From Candidatus Bipolaricaulota bacterium (lineage in GTDB: Bacteria > Bipolaricaulota > Bipolaricaulia > RBG-16-55-9 > DRXL01): DNA of 64,000 nucleotides. Of this stretch, positions 43,343 through 52,643 are shown in pieces (the first letter of the stretch is position 1; each line of letters starts with the position of its first letter). The stretch is taken from NCBI GenBank assembly GCA_938091745.1, contig CALLJK010000009.1, positions 158,844-222,843 of the forward strand, written 5' to 3'. A model generated the notes under the pieces. The model was not told the DNA's origin and made no database searches. It saw only the letters and a program-made list of their open reading frames with translations. Both the position numbers and the translations under genes were made by a program.

Positions 43343-46066
43343 ATGGAACTGCCGAAAGCTTACGACCCAAAAGAAGCCGAAGAGAGATGGTACGCCTTCT
43401 GGGAGGCGCACCATTATTTTGATGGGAACGTCAACGAGAGCAAAAAGCCCTTCGCTATAGTCATTCCGCCGCCCAACGTCACCGGCGGACTGCACATGGG
43501 GCACGCCCTCAATAATACCCTTCAAGATATTATAATTCGCTACAAGCGCATGGACGGCTACGAAGCGTGCTGGTTCCCCGGCACCGATCACGCGAGCATC
43601 GCCGTGCATGTGCTGATCGAGAAGGGACTGGCCAAGCGCGAGCTCGATGACTTACTAAGAGAAATTGGCTACTCTGTCCCACCTGACAAGCGCCCCCTCA
43701 CGCGCTACGATCTCGGACGTGATTACTTTGTCAAGCTCGGCTGGGCCTGGAAGAATCGCTATGGCTCGCGGATTCGCGAGCAGTTGCGTGCGTTGGGGTG
43801 CTCGTGCGATTGGCGGCGCGAAAGCTTTACCTTAGACCAAGTGCGCAGCCGAGCCGTCACAGAAGTCTTCGTTCGGCTCTACGAAGAGGGCTTTATCTAT
43901 CGCGGGGATAGATTGATCAACTGGTGTCCACGCTGTCAGACAGTGCTCTCTGACTTAGAAGTGGAGCACGAGGATACTGAGGGCCAGCTCTATTATATTC
44001 GCTATCCCTTGGCAGATGGAGACGGGTTTATCACTGTAGCGACCACGCGCCCGGAGACGATGCTCGGCGATACTGGGGTTGCCGTCCATCCCGATGATGG
44101 GCGCTACCAAGAACTGATTGGGAAGTTTGTGATCTTGCCGTTACTAGAGCGAAAGATCCCTATCATTGCTGATGAAGCTGTTGACAAAGAATTCGGCACC
44201 GGCGCGGTGAAGGTCACCCCTGCCCATGACCCTGTCGATTTTGAGCTGGGGCGCCGGCATGGGCTCAAGATAATTAATATCTTCAAAACAGACGCGACGA
44301 CTAACGAGAACGCCGGACCATATAAAGATTTAGATCGCTATGAAGCGCGTCAGCGTGTCCTTGAGGATCTGAAAGCCCAAGGGTTGTTAGAGCGCACGGA
44401 GAAGCACATCCATGCCGTAGGGCACTGCCAGCGATGTCATACGGCGATTGAGCCGTTGATCTCAACGCAATGGTTCGTGCGCATGAGGGAGCTCGCTGAA
44501 CCAGCGATCAAAGTCATCGAGTCCGGAGAGATTCAGTTCATCCCAGAGCGATGGACGAAGGTTTATTTCGATTGGATGCGTAATATCAAAGACTGGCCCA
44601 TCTCTCGACAGCTGTGGTGGGGCCATCGCATTCCCGCGTGGCACTGCGCTGACTGCAAAGCGATCACGGTTGCACGGCAAGCCCCATCAGCGTGCTCCCA
44701 GTGCAATTCTAACAATATCAAACAAGACGAGGACGTCTTAGACACATGGTTCAGCTCGGCGCTGTGGCCCTTTTCCGTCATGGGCTGGCCAGAAGAGACC
44801 CCTGAACTGAGATATTTCTATCCGACACAGCTCCTGAGCACCGGGCACGATATTATCTTCTTCTGGGTCGCTCGGATGATCATGATGGGCTTGCACTTTA
44901 TGGGGAAGATCCCGTTTGAGCGCGTCTTCTTCCATCCCATCATCAAAGACGAACGTGGCCAGAAGATGAGCAAATCCAAAGGGAACGTCATCGACCCATT
45001 GGAAATGAAGGAGAAATACGGCATGGACGCGCTGCGGCTGACGCTAGCAGCGCTCTGTGCCCAAGGCAAAGAGATGCGGCTCTCCATCCAAGATATCGAA
45101 GGGTACAAGAAGTTTCTCAATAAGCTCTGGAACGCCGCGCGATTCTCGTTGATGAACCTTGAAGGCCCTCACCCCGCCTCCGGCACCCCTCTCCCGTGGC
45201 TCCACGGGAGAGGGGCTGGGGGTGAGGGCCCCTTAGAAGACCGCTGGATTCTCTCACGGCTCAGTCGGACGATTCTGCAGACGCGTGAGAGCTTGGATCA
45301 CTATGAGTTCAACCATGCTGCGAAGGGCTTGTACGACTTCGTCTGGCACGACTTCTGTGATTGGTATCTCGAGATGATCAAGCCGCGCCTGTACGGCACC
45401 GATCCCCAAGCCAAAGCTCAAGCCCAGAGGGTGCTGCTCGCTGTGCTCACAGATATTCTTAAGCTCCTGCACCCGTTTATCCCGTTCATCACCGAGGAGA
45501 TCTGGCAACGATTGCCGCACAAGCCAGCAGAGAGCGTGATGATCGCCGAGTATCCGAAGGTGCGATCAGAATGGATAGACGAGCTTGCTGAGCAAACGAT
45601 GCAGAAGCTTCAAGCCCTCATCACGGCGATTCGCACGATTCGCTCCGAGATGAATGTGCCGCCTCAGAAGAAAGCAAAGGTCTTCATCAAAGCCGAAGAT
45701 CCATCTGTCCAGCAATTAGTGCGCGACTATAAGATCTTTTTCGAGGAGCTTGCTCAAGCAAGCGAAGTGGTTGTGGGGCCAAGCGTGGAGCGTCCCAAGA
45801 ATGCCCCGCGGATGGTCTTAGAATGGGCCGAGGTCTTCGTCCCCTTGGAAGGACTGCTCGACCTTAAACGAGAATACAAGCGTCTGCGCCAAGAGCTCCA
45901 GGAAGCGCGTGCGGGACTCGAAGCGACGCTGCGCAAGCTGGACAACCCCGACTTTTTAGAGCGTGCCCCAGATGAGGTCATCGAGAAGGAGAAGCGTAAG
46001 GCGCAAGAGTTCAGGGAGAAAGTCGAACGATTAGAACAAAATCTTCGACTCTTACAAGGCTCGTGA
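43343..46066 (+). CDS. valS: Valine-tRNA ligase
   Basis: 907 residues, class I synthetase. The HIGH motif is in PPPNVTGGLHMGHALNN; GTDHASIAVHVLIEK, the editing domain (TTRPETMLGDTGVAVHPDD), KMSKSKGNVIDP and the C-terminal coiled coil (LKREYKRLRQELQEARAGL) follow. ATG 43343 has GAGGAGG upstream and begins with the usual MELPKAYDPKEAEERWYAFW. About 22 residues between NLEG and LEDRWILSRL are encoded by a complete copy of the palindromic repeat (45164-45230), lengthening a loop after the catalytic core. It overlaps nothing; folC follows after 4 bases. Confidence 0.97.
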   Translation: MELPKAYDPKEAEERWYAFWEAHHYFDGNVNESKKPFAIVIPPPNVTGGLHMGHALNNTLQDIIIRYKRMDGYEACWFPGTDHASIAVHVLIEKGLAKRELDDLLREIGYSVPPDKRPLTRYDLGRDYFVKLGWAWKNRYGSRIREQLRALGCSCDWRRESFTLDQVRSRAVTEVFVRLYEEGFIYRGDRLINWCPRCQTVLSDLEVEHEDTEGQLYYIRYPLADGDGFITVATTRPETMLGDTGVAVHPDDGRYQELIGKFVILPLLERKIPIIADEAVDKEFGTGAVKVTPAHDPVDFELGRRHGLKIINIFKTDATTNENAGPYKDLDRYEARQRVLEDLKAQGLLERTEKHIHAVGHCQRCHTAIEPLISTQWFVRMRELAEPAIKVIESGEIQFIPERWTKVYFDWMRNIKDWPISRQLWWGHRIPAWHCADCKAITVARQAPSACSQCNSNNIKQDEDVLDTWFSSALWPFSVMGWPEETPELRYFYPTQLLSTGHDIIFFWVARMIMMGLHFMGKIPFERVFFHPIIKDERGQKMSKSKGNVIDPLEMKEKYGMDALRLTLAALCAQGKEMRLSIQDIEGYKKFLNKLWNAARFSLMNLEGPHPASGTPLPWLHGRGAGGEGPLEDRWILSRLSRTILQTRESLDHYEFNHAAKGLYDFVWHDFCDWYLEMIKPRLYGTDPQAKAQAQRVLLAVLTDILKLLHPFIPFITEEIWQRLPHKPAESVMIAEYPKVRSEWIDELAEQTMQKLQALITAIRTIRSEMNVPPQKKAKVFIKAEDPSVQQLVRDYKIFFEELAQASEVVVGPSVERPKNAPRMVLEWAEVFVPLEGLLDLKREYKRLRQELQEARAGLEATLRKLDNPDFLERAPDEVIEKEKRKAQEFREKVERLEQNLRLLQGS
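45164..45230 (+). repeat. Complete palindromic repeat inserted in frame in valS
   Basis: Outer arms GGCCCTCACCCC (45164-45175) and GGGGTGAGGGCC (45219-45230); inner arms CCCCTCTCCCGTGG (45186-45199) and CCACGGGAGAGGGG (45202-45215). All arms are perfect complements. The reading frame of valS passes through and yields about 22 residues (PHPASGTPLPWLHGRGAGGE) absent from known ValS proteins at this site. Confidence 0.88.
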
Positions 46067-46070
46067 CACA

Positions 46071-47309
46071 GTGGATCAAGCTATCGCGTATCTGAAAAGA
46101 TTGCCCCATACCGAGGTCAAGCCTGGTCTCTCCCGCATTGGGGCGCTCTTGGAAGCTGTGGGCAACCCGCACAAGCGGTTTCGTGCAGTGCACATCGCGG
46201 GGACGAACGGGAAGGGCTCAGTCGCGGCGATGCTGGCTAGCGTCTTGCAGAGCGCAGGGTATCGCGTCGGGCTCTACACATCCCCTCATTTGGTCAGTTA
46301 TTGCGAGAGAATCCAGATCAATCAGAATCTGATTTCAGAGCGCGAGTTCGTGCAGCTGGCCGACGAGCTGATGCCCATTGTTGACGCGATGCCAGATACG
46401 CCCACACAGTTTGAGTTTCTCACAGCAATGGCGTTTCTGTATTTTGCGCGCCAGAAGATAGATATAGCTGTGATCGAAGTTGGGCTAGGCGGGCGCTTCG
46501 ACGCGACAAATGTGATCACGCCAGCAGTAAGCGTGCTTGCCAACGTCGAGCTCGATCATACAGATCTCCTAGGGAACACGATAGAGCAGATCGCGTGGGA
46601 GAAGGCGGGGATTGCGAAGAAAGACGTGCCATTGGTGACGGGGGAGCGCAAGGGCGAAGCGTTGAGAGTGATTGAGCGCGAGTGCGCTGCTGCTGGAGCG
46701 CCGCTGATACGCGCCCGCGAGCGAGCACGGCGAACGGATTTCACCTGGGAGTATCAGGAGTTCGAGATCGAATCTATAGGAAGAGTTCGCATAAAGCTTT
46801 TGGGGGGCTATCAACAAGAGAATCTTAATATCGTTCTTGAAGCCATCACAGCCCTTCGAGGGTCGCTTATGATCCCCCAAGACGCGATGCAGGAGGGACT
46901 CGAACAGACGCGCTGGCCTGGACGCTTCGAGGTCGTGCAACGGGAGCCGTATGTGATCGTGCTCGATGGCGCGCATAACCCTCATGCAATCGGAGCATTG
47001 CGCGACGACCTGCGACGCTATCGTGAGAAGTATTCTCTGAGAAAGAGCACACTGCTCTTTGGTGTGCTCAAAGATAAAGATTATAAAACTATGGCCCAGA
47101 TGCTCTTCCCTGAATTCAATGAGATAATCTTGGTGCCACCGGACTCGCCTCGCGCTCTTGATCCGCATGAACTGCAGTCGTGGGCTCCTCATGCTAAGAT
47201 ATATCGAGACACGGCAGCGGGATTCACAGCAGCCTGCGGAACTGAGACGCAGTTGCTCTGTATAACGGGCTCGCTCTACCTTATCGGCGCAGTGAAACGC
47301 TTACTATGA
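46071..47309 (+). CDS. folC: Folylpolyglutamate synthase / dihydrofolate synthase
   Basis: 412 residues of the Mur ligase superfamily. HIAGTNGKGSVAAMLASVLQ is the ATP loop, then TSPHLVSYCERIQIN, EVGLGGRFDATNVI, ELDHTDLLGNTIEQIAWEKAGI and VLDGAHNPHAIGAL. It adds glutamate to dihydropteroate or folates. The start is GTG 46071, 4 bases after the valS stop; it overlaps cdsA by ATGA at 47306-47309. Confidence 0.94.
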   Translation: MDQAIAYLKRLPHTEVKPGLSRIGALLEAVGNPHKRFRAVHIAGTNGKGSVAAMLASVLQSAGYRVGLYTSPHLVSYCERIQINQNLISEREFVQLADELMPIVDAMPDTPTQFEFLTAMAFLYFARQKIDIAVIEVGLGGRFDATNVITPAVSVLANVELDHTDLLGNTIEQIAWEKAGIAKKDVPLVTGERKGEALRVIERECAAAGAPLIRARERARRTDFTWEYQEFEIESIGRVRIKLLGGYQQENLNIVLEAITALRGSLMIPQDAMQEGLEQTRWPGRFEVVQREPYVIVLDGAHNPHAIGALRDDLRRYREKYSLRKSTLLFGVLKDKDYKTMAQMLFPEFNEIILVPPDSPRALDPHELQSWAPHAKIYRDTAAGFTAACGTETQLLCITGSLYLIGAVKRLL

Positions 47310-48112
47310 GAGACTTGCTCCCTCGGACGATCACAGCGATCGTTGCTATCGCGATTGTTGTAGCAGCTCTCGCGTTGGGCTGGGCCTGGCAAAGCATCTG
47401 GCCGGTAGCGTTTTTGGGGGCATTCGTCGTTGGTGTCGCATCGTGGGAGTACGTGCAGCTCTTGGAGCGCAACGGCGTATCGCTCAATCGCTTCTTCTTC
47501 GTCAGCTCGGCCGTGCTGGTGATGCTCGCCTATGGGACACCCGAAGCGGCGTTTGGGGATTTGGTGCTGTGGACGGCGCTGGTCTTCCCTATTGCGCTCT
47601 ATCTTTTCGACCCTGATGCCCTGAGAAAGATCTTAGCGACGATGGGAGGGATTATCTACATCCCCTATTTATTGCACTTTTTCTACCCGCTCTATCGAGC
47701 TGGGGCTCTCTATGGGCTCTTGGCCTTGGCGCTCGTGTGGGGCTATGACATTGGGGCATATATAGCGGGCTCAGCGTGGGGCAGAAGTCTCTTAGCGCCG
47801 ACGATCAGTCCGCGCAAGAGCTGGGAGGGAGTTGCGGGAGGCTTTATTCTCTCGCTCACAGTCGCAGCAGTGGCGCCGATCTGGAAGGACTGGTGGGCTT
47901 CTCTCCCACATATGATCGCGCTAGCGGGGATCACCAGTGCGCTTACGCAGTTAGGGGATCTGTTGGAGTCGCGCTTAAAGCGTCTTGCTCAAGTCAAAGA
48001 CACCGGGGGTTTGATGCCCGGCCACGGAGGTGTATTAGATCGAATAGACGGACTACTCTTGGCGATCCCAGCGATTTACTTTTATTTTCGCTTCGTGCTC
48101 AAATGGGTCTAA
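47306..48112 (+). CDS. cdsA: Phosphatidate cytidylyltransferase
   Basis: 268 residues with about seven membrane helices. The CdsA signature is at the C-terminus: SPRKSWEGVAGGFILSL and LGDLLESRLKRLAQVKDTGGLMPGHGGVLDRIDGLLLAIP. It makes CDP-diacylglycerol for phospholipid synthesis. Translational coupling to folC is indicated by the overlap. Last gene of the valS unit; a GH9 gene with its own promoter follows. Confidence 0.96.
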   Translation: MRDLLPRTITAIVAIAIVVAALALGWAWQSIWPVAFLGAFVVGVASWEYVQLLERNGVSLNRFFFVSSAVLVMLAYGTPEAAFGDLVLWTALVFPIALYLFDPDALRKILATMGGIIYIPYLLHFFYPLYRAGALYGLLALALVWGYDIGAYIAGSAWGRSLLAPTISPRKSWEGVAGGFILSLTVAAVAPIWKDWWASLPHMIALAGITSALTQLGDLLESRLKRLAQVKDTGGLMPGHGGVLDRIDGLLLAIPAIYFYFRFVLKWV

Positions 48113-48131
48113 TGCATCCTCATCATGTCTC

Positions 48132-48162
48132 TTGACGCACTTGCCATGGTTTGTGCTATAAT
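48132..48162 (+). promoter_or_regulatory. Promoter of the GH9 gene
   Basis: TTGACG (48132-48137), 19 bases, extended -10 TGCTATAAT (TATAAT 48157-48162), with the ATG at 48177. The long spacer is offset by the extended -10. The leader is only about 8 bases. Confidence 0.45.
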
Positions 48163-48176
48163 TCCAAAGTGTCACT

Positions 48177-51100
48177 ATGTGTTTGCATGCTGTGCTGAAA
48201 AGATATAGAGGGGTGCTGGCTTTATTGTTCTGTTTTGCCTTAATGTTTAACGGAGCCGTATCTTGGGATGCCAAGGTATCTTCTGGCTCCCTCGGCCTTT
48301 ATGTCGAGGGCACTTCATCGAGTTCGGTCTCCGTTGCGTGGTCAAGGGTTCCCAACGCCACTGCTGCGAAGGTCTTCATAAGTGCTGAACCCGGCAATAC
48401 TGTAGGCGCACCGATGCCTGGAGAGGTCGAGATTGCAGTACTCGATGGAGCAGCGAGCGCCTACACGGTGATGGGGCTGGCCCCGGCCGTAGATGTATTC
48501 ATTAGGGTAGAAGTTCAGTCGAATACTGCTGTCTTTTCTGAGCATGTCCATGCGCGGACAAAAGGCGGGCCTCGGGCGTCGCTCAATACACCCGTCCGCG
48601 AGGTCCATATGTACTCCCCGAAAATACTGGGGATCGTGATCGCGGGCGGCGACGGGGGAACGCTCCAAGCTGGCCCGTGGACAGTGCAGCGCTTCACTGG
48701 GGGTTCTCTCGGTGTCGAGTCAGTGCACAGACATTCAGTTGCCGTGAGTGCGCCTGCGTATCAAATCGGCTACGGGCTTGAGTCTGATGATTCCATTATC
48801 GATGTAGATCATCGCATCTTTCTCGCACTAGATCAGCCGGTAGGACAGCGTGAGATACTCCATGTGACCGGCCCTGGCGTTGATTTCATTCTCCCATTCA
48901 GTGATGTGTATCTCGAGACGCCGGTGATCCAGCTCAATCAAGTGGGCTACAGCCCGCGGGCTACGAAGAGATGGGCGTATGTGTACGGCTGGCTGGGGGA
49001 TGGAGGGCCTTTGTTGCTTTCTGATTTTCCAGCTACAGCTGATGTCATCAGGGAAGCGAGTGACGCGCGATTGCCGCGCGAGTACGTGTTGCACAATCTC
49101 GCGATCACCGTAAGGACCTCTTACGATGAGGACGCTGGGGGCGAAGTTCGCGAGATCGATTTATCGCAGCTTCCCCCGGGAAGATACTATCGTGTTCGGA
49201 TTCCCGGCGTTGGAGTCTCGTGGAGGACGGAAGTTAGCGAAAGCGCTATATTCCGAGCATATTATATCGCGATGCGCGGGCTATTTTTCAATAGATGGGG
49301 CGGGAATTTAAGCGCGCAATACACGAACTGGAGCCGACCTCCTGATCATCCGTTTGTCTACACTGGCGAGGAGCCTGACTTCACGCGCTTCTACCCGGAA
49401 GATCAACCTCAAGTGGGGCAGAGAAGCCTTGTTGGCGGGTATCATGACGCGGGCGACTTCGACCAACGCCCTATGCATACTGTAGTGCCCCAAGTCTTGA
49501 TGCGCGCCTATGAGATCAACCCGCAGCTTTATAGCGACGGGCAGCTCAACATCCCTGAGAGCGGCAACGGCATCCCAGATATACTCGATGAAGCGCTCTG
49601 GGGCATAGCTGCCTGGGAGCAACTCCAAGAAGAAGATGGGGGCGTGCGCCAGGGCGTAGAATCGTACCGGCACCCGTGGGGCTATTACTTGGCGAGCGAT
49701 GATCCGTTGCCCTATTGGACATACGCACGCGACCCAAGAGTGACAGCACGAGCTGCGGGGCTGTTCGCCCAGGCCGCACGGCTCATCCGGCCCTTTCGCG
49801 TACAGCGATCCAACGAGCTTCAGCAACGGGCAATCGCTGCGTATGCATGGGCTAAAGCCCACCGAACTGATACTACAGACATCTTCTTGCTCTATGGCGC
49901 AGGAGAGCTGCTCCTGCTCACGGGATCAGCCGAGTACAATAACGATTTCGTGAATATATGGCGTAAATATTCGCCGGAACTCCATTGGTGGGAGTTCCCC
50001 CCTATGGCGCTCTCCCATCTGGAGTTATCAGATTATATTGACGGTGGGCGCATGATGCCCGATTACGTGCTTGGGTATTATCGCAGCCCTCAAGCCCATC
50101 CGGACATAAAGAACGCTATAGACTTCTGGCTCGCTCGCTATGCCAACGATGCTATCAATAGCATCATAGACTCTGAGCACGCGCATAGAAACCCGCGACC
50201 TGCAGCGTATGGGGTCTATTGGGGCAATGGCGTAAACAGCGCCAAGTATATGGATCCTGCTATCGCTGATATCTATCGTCGCAACGTTGCTCCTGAGAGC
50301 ATTCAGAGTTATTTTGATGCGCTCTCGCTCGCTGCTGATTTCATCCTGGGCGCAAATCCCGCTGGCTTGGTGTACATCACTGGGCTGGGGGCACGGCATC
50401 CCATGGAGCCGCTCCATCTCGACTCACTGGTCTTCATCAAGCAAGGCAATGGCTTCCCTATGCCGGGGATACCCTCCTATGGCCCTGTGGATTCGTTCCC
50501 TGGGGCTTCGTACAGTCAGCCTGCAGGAGCCGCATTCTATCCCTCTTTTAATGAGCAACCCCGCGCGCTGCGCTATGCCGATGTCAGGACTGTGCCACCG
50601 TGCAGCGAGTTCACCGTATGGGAGATGCAGGCGCCCATAGTTGAGCTGTTCGCCCTGCTCATAGCATCGCAGATGTCTCCAAACATTCTGAGTGACAATT
50701 GCGGCATAGATCACTGCATGGATGACCTTGGGTCCGGCACGATAGAACCGTTTCTCTTTCGTGTCACGAGAGAGGGGAGTGTCTACGCTGCAGGGACTTT
50801 CTTCCCCGGCCAAGGCGCTGATATTGCAGAATGGGTCGGAGTGAGCGAGCCAGTAGAACCAGGAGATGTGATAGAACTCGATCTAGATAATCCCGGCCAT
50901 TATCGCAAGACTCGTGAGCCATACTCTACTTTAGTAGTCGGGGTGATCTCCAGCGTGCCGGGGGTTGTCTTGGGTGAAATGCCGTCGGGAAGCAAGGCGC
51001 TGCTGGCCCTGCTGGGAACTGTTCTCGTCAAGGCTACTGCCGAGAACGGCCCAATCCGTCCAGGCGATCTGCTCGTGAGCGCTTTCAGAGCGGGATATGC

Positions 51101-51206
51101 CATGCGCTGCGATAAGCAAGAGAGGTGTAAAAACGTGATCTTCGGCAAAGCCTTAGAATCTTTAGAGGGCGAGACGGGCATCATTCGGATGCTGGTCATG
51201 CGATAG
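48177..51206 (+). CDS. Secreted family 9 glycoside hydrolase (endoglucanase-like)
   Basis: 1009 residues. Signal peptide (about 1-30), an Fn3-like domain (about 35-130), then a CelD_N-type Ig domain starting at IQLNQVGYSPRATKRWAYVY (about residue 250). The GH9 (alpha/alpha)6 domain has GGYHDAGDFDQRPMHTVVPQVL with the catalytic Asp pair, GNGIPDILDEALWGIAAWEQLQ, ADFILGANPAGLVYITGLG, and SEFTVWEMQAPIVELFAL where Glu aligns with the acid catalyst. Residues about 840-1009 are a separate beta-rich domain (DIAEWVGVSEPVEPGDVIEL, NGPIRPGDLLVSAFRAGYAM). Likely acts on beta-glucans outside the cell. Confidence 0.85.
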   Translation: MCLHAVLKRYRGVLALLFCFALMFNGAVSWDAKVSSGSLGLYVEGTSSSSVSVAWSRVPNATAAKVFISAEPGNTVGAPMPGEVEIAVLDGAASAYTVMGLAPAVDVFIRVEVQSNTAVFSEHVHARTKGGPRASLNTPVREVHMYSPKILGIVIAGGDGGTLQAGPWTVQRFTGGSLGVESVHRHSVAVSAPAYQIGYGLESDDSIIDVDHRIFLALDQPVGQREILHVTGPGVDFILPFSDVYLETPVIQLNQVGYSPRATKRWAYVYGWLGDGGPLLLSDFPATADVIREASDARLPREYVLHNLAITVRTSYDEDAGGEVREIDLSQLPPGRYYRVRIPGVGVSWRTEVSESAIFRAYYIAMRGLFFNRWGGNLSAQYTNWSRPPDHPFVYTGEEPDFTRFYPEDQPQVGQRSLVGGYHDAGDFDQRPMHTVVPQVLMRAYEINPQLYSDGQLNIPESGNGIPDILDEALWGIAAWEQLQEEDGGVRQGVESYRHPWGYYLASDDPLPYWTYARDPRVTARAAGLFAQAARLIRPFRVQRSNELQQRAIAAYAWAKAHRTDTTDIFLLYGAGELLLLTGSAEYNNDFVNIWRKYSPELHWWEFPPMALSHLELSDYIDGGRMMPDYVLGYYRSPQAHPDIKNAIDFWLARYANDAINSIIDSEHAHRNPRPAAYGVYWGNGVNSAKYMDPAIADIYRRNVAPESIQSYFDALSLAADFILGANPAGLVYITGLGARHPMEPLHLDSLVFIKQGNGFPMPGIPSYGPVDSFPGASYSQPAGAAFYPSFNEQPRALRYADVRTVPPCSEFTVWEMQAPIVELFALLIASQMSPNILSDNCGIDHCMDDLGSGTIEPFLFRVTREGSVYAAGTFFPGQGADIAEWVGVSEPVEPGDVIELDLDNPGHYRKTREPYSTLVVGVISSVPGVVLGEMPSGSKALLALLGTVLVKATAENGPIRPGDLLVSAFRAGYAMRCDKQERCKNVIFGKALESLEGETGIIRMLVMR

Positions 51207-51227
51207 CGACCATCGATTTGTGCTCCA

Positions 51228-52643
51228 ATGGGTCTGAAGAGCAAATTCATCGCTGCGTTTGTCGGGTTCACGGTGCTGTTCACCGTGATCTTTGGGGGCA
51301 TCGCGGCCTATCGCATGGCCTATGAGCTGGACGAGCAGTTCGTCGAGCGCGCTCAGGGCATAGCCGAGCACATAGCTGCGGAGGCCGAGCGCACGCTCGC
51401 TCTTGGAGGCCCTCAGAATCTCCCCGTGATGTTAGAGGGTGTGGTCAGCGGGCACGTGCTCTATGCTCAGATCGTGCAGACGCGAGCTTTTGTCGGCACT
51501 GAGCCGTTCCCCGTGCAGCCCCCTCTCGTGCTTGCCGAGCGAAAACAGAACGCCCTAGAGATTCCCCCAGAAGGAGCGAAAGAGCTTGAGCGCGGGCGTC
51601 TGGCCGACGGCACAGCGTATCTTGATCTGAAGCGCCCCTGGCGCTTGGGCTATGTGCGCTTAGGAGTGTCGTTGGAGTATATCGCTAACGAGGTGCGCCT
51701 GGACCTTCTGATCGTCGTGAGTGTCAGCATCGGGCTTATTCTGATCGGGACGCTGGTCGCGTTTCTGCTCTATCGCTCGATTTTGCGCCCTCTGGAGCAG
51801 TTAGCTTCATCGGTGCGGGCATTTGGGCAAGGGGACTTTGGTGCGCGAGCGCGGCTGCGCACGCATACGGAGATCGAAGCCTTGGCGCACGAGTTCAATC
51901 GCATGGCCGATTCCATCGTGCGCATGAAAGAAGAGCTGGAGCGCTCCAGCAAGGCGAAGTCCGAGTTTTTGACGATCATGGGGCACGAGCTGCGCACGCC
52001 CCTGAACGCGCTCTTGGGCCATGCGCAGCTCCTGGGGGAACAGCTTGAGGGCACCCTCAACGCCGCGCAGCAAGAGCGCCTGATGGCGATCGTGCGCGCG
52101 GGGGAGCACTTATCGGAGCTGTTAGAAAACGTCTTGCGGTTCGCGAAGTTAGAGATGGGCCAAGAACGGCTCATCCGAGAGCCCTGTGATGTGAACAGTG
52201 TCGTCGCAGAAGCACTCAGCAGCGTACAAGCGTTAGCGACCCAGAAGGGGATCGCGTTGCGCTTTCAGCCCGTCGAGTCGATGACGATCCAGGCTGATCG
52301 CACGAAGCTCCGGCAAGTTCTCATCAATCTCTTGACTAACGGGATCAAGTACACTGAGCGTGGAGGATCAGTCGAGGTCCGGGTTGAGCGCGGCACTTCG
52401 GAGCTGCGCTGTGCCGTGCGCGACAGCGGGCGTGGAATCTCCCTCGAAGACCAAGCGCGGCTCTTCGAGCCGTTCACACAGTTAGGGCCGACAACGACCC
52501 GTGAGGGCGATGGGCTGGGCTTGGGCTTAGCCATCGTGAAACGCTACGTCGAGATGCACAGCGGGCGCGTCTGGGTGGAAAGTCAACTGAACCAAGGGAG
52601 CACATTCTATTTTACGATCCCCTATGAAGATCTTAATCGTTGA
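51228..52643 (+). CDS. Sensor histidine kinase
   Basis: 471 residues. N-terminal helix (FIAAFVGFTVLFTVIFGGIAAYRM), an extracytoplasmic sensor of about 130 residues, a second helix (LLIVVSVSIGLILIGTLVAFLLY), HAMP (RSILRPLEQLASSVRAFGQGDFGARARLRTHTEIEALAHEFNRMAD), HisKA with MGHELRTPLNALLGHAQ (His near residue 252), and HATPase (VLINLLTNGIKYTERGGSV, VRDSGRGISLEDQARLFEPF, GLGLGLAIVKRYVEMHSGRVWVES). The overlap of 20 bases with the regulator gene shows they form one pair. No Shine-Dalgarno is seen at the ATG. Confidence 0.94.
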   Translation: MGLKSKFIAAFVGFTVLFTVIFGGIAAYRMAYELDEQFVERAQGIAEHIAAEAERTLALGGPQNLPVMLEGVVSGHVLYAQIVQTRAFVGTEPFPVQPPLVLAERKQNALEIPPEGAKELERGRLADGTAYLDLKRPWRLGYVRLGVSLEYIANEVRLDLLIVVSVSIGLILIGTLVAFLLYRSILRPLEQLASSVRAFGQGDFGARARLRTHTEIEALAHEFNRMADSIVRMKEELERSSKAKSEFLTIMGHELRTPLNALLGHAQLLGEQLEGTLNAAQQERLMAIVRAGEHLSELLENVLRFAKLEMGQERLIREPCDVNSVVAEALSSVQALATQKGIALRFQPVESMTIQADRTKLRQVLINLLTNGIKYTERGGSVEVRVERGTSELRCAVRDSGRGISLEDQARLFEPFTQLGPTTTREGDGLGLGLAIVKRYVEMHSGRVWVESQLNQGSTFYFTIPYEDLNR

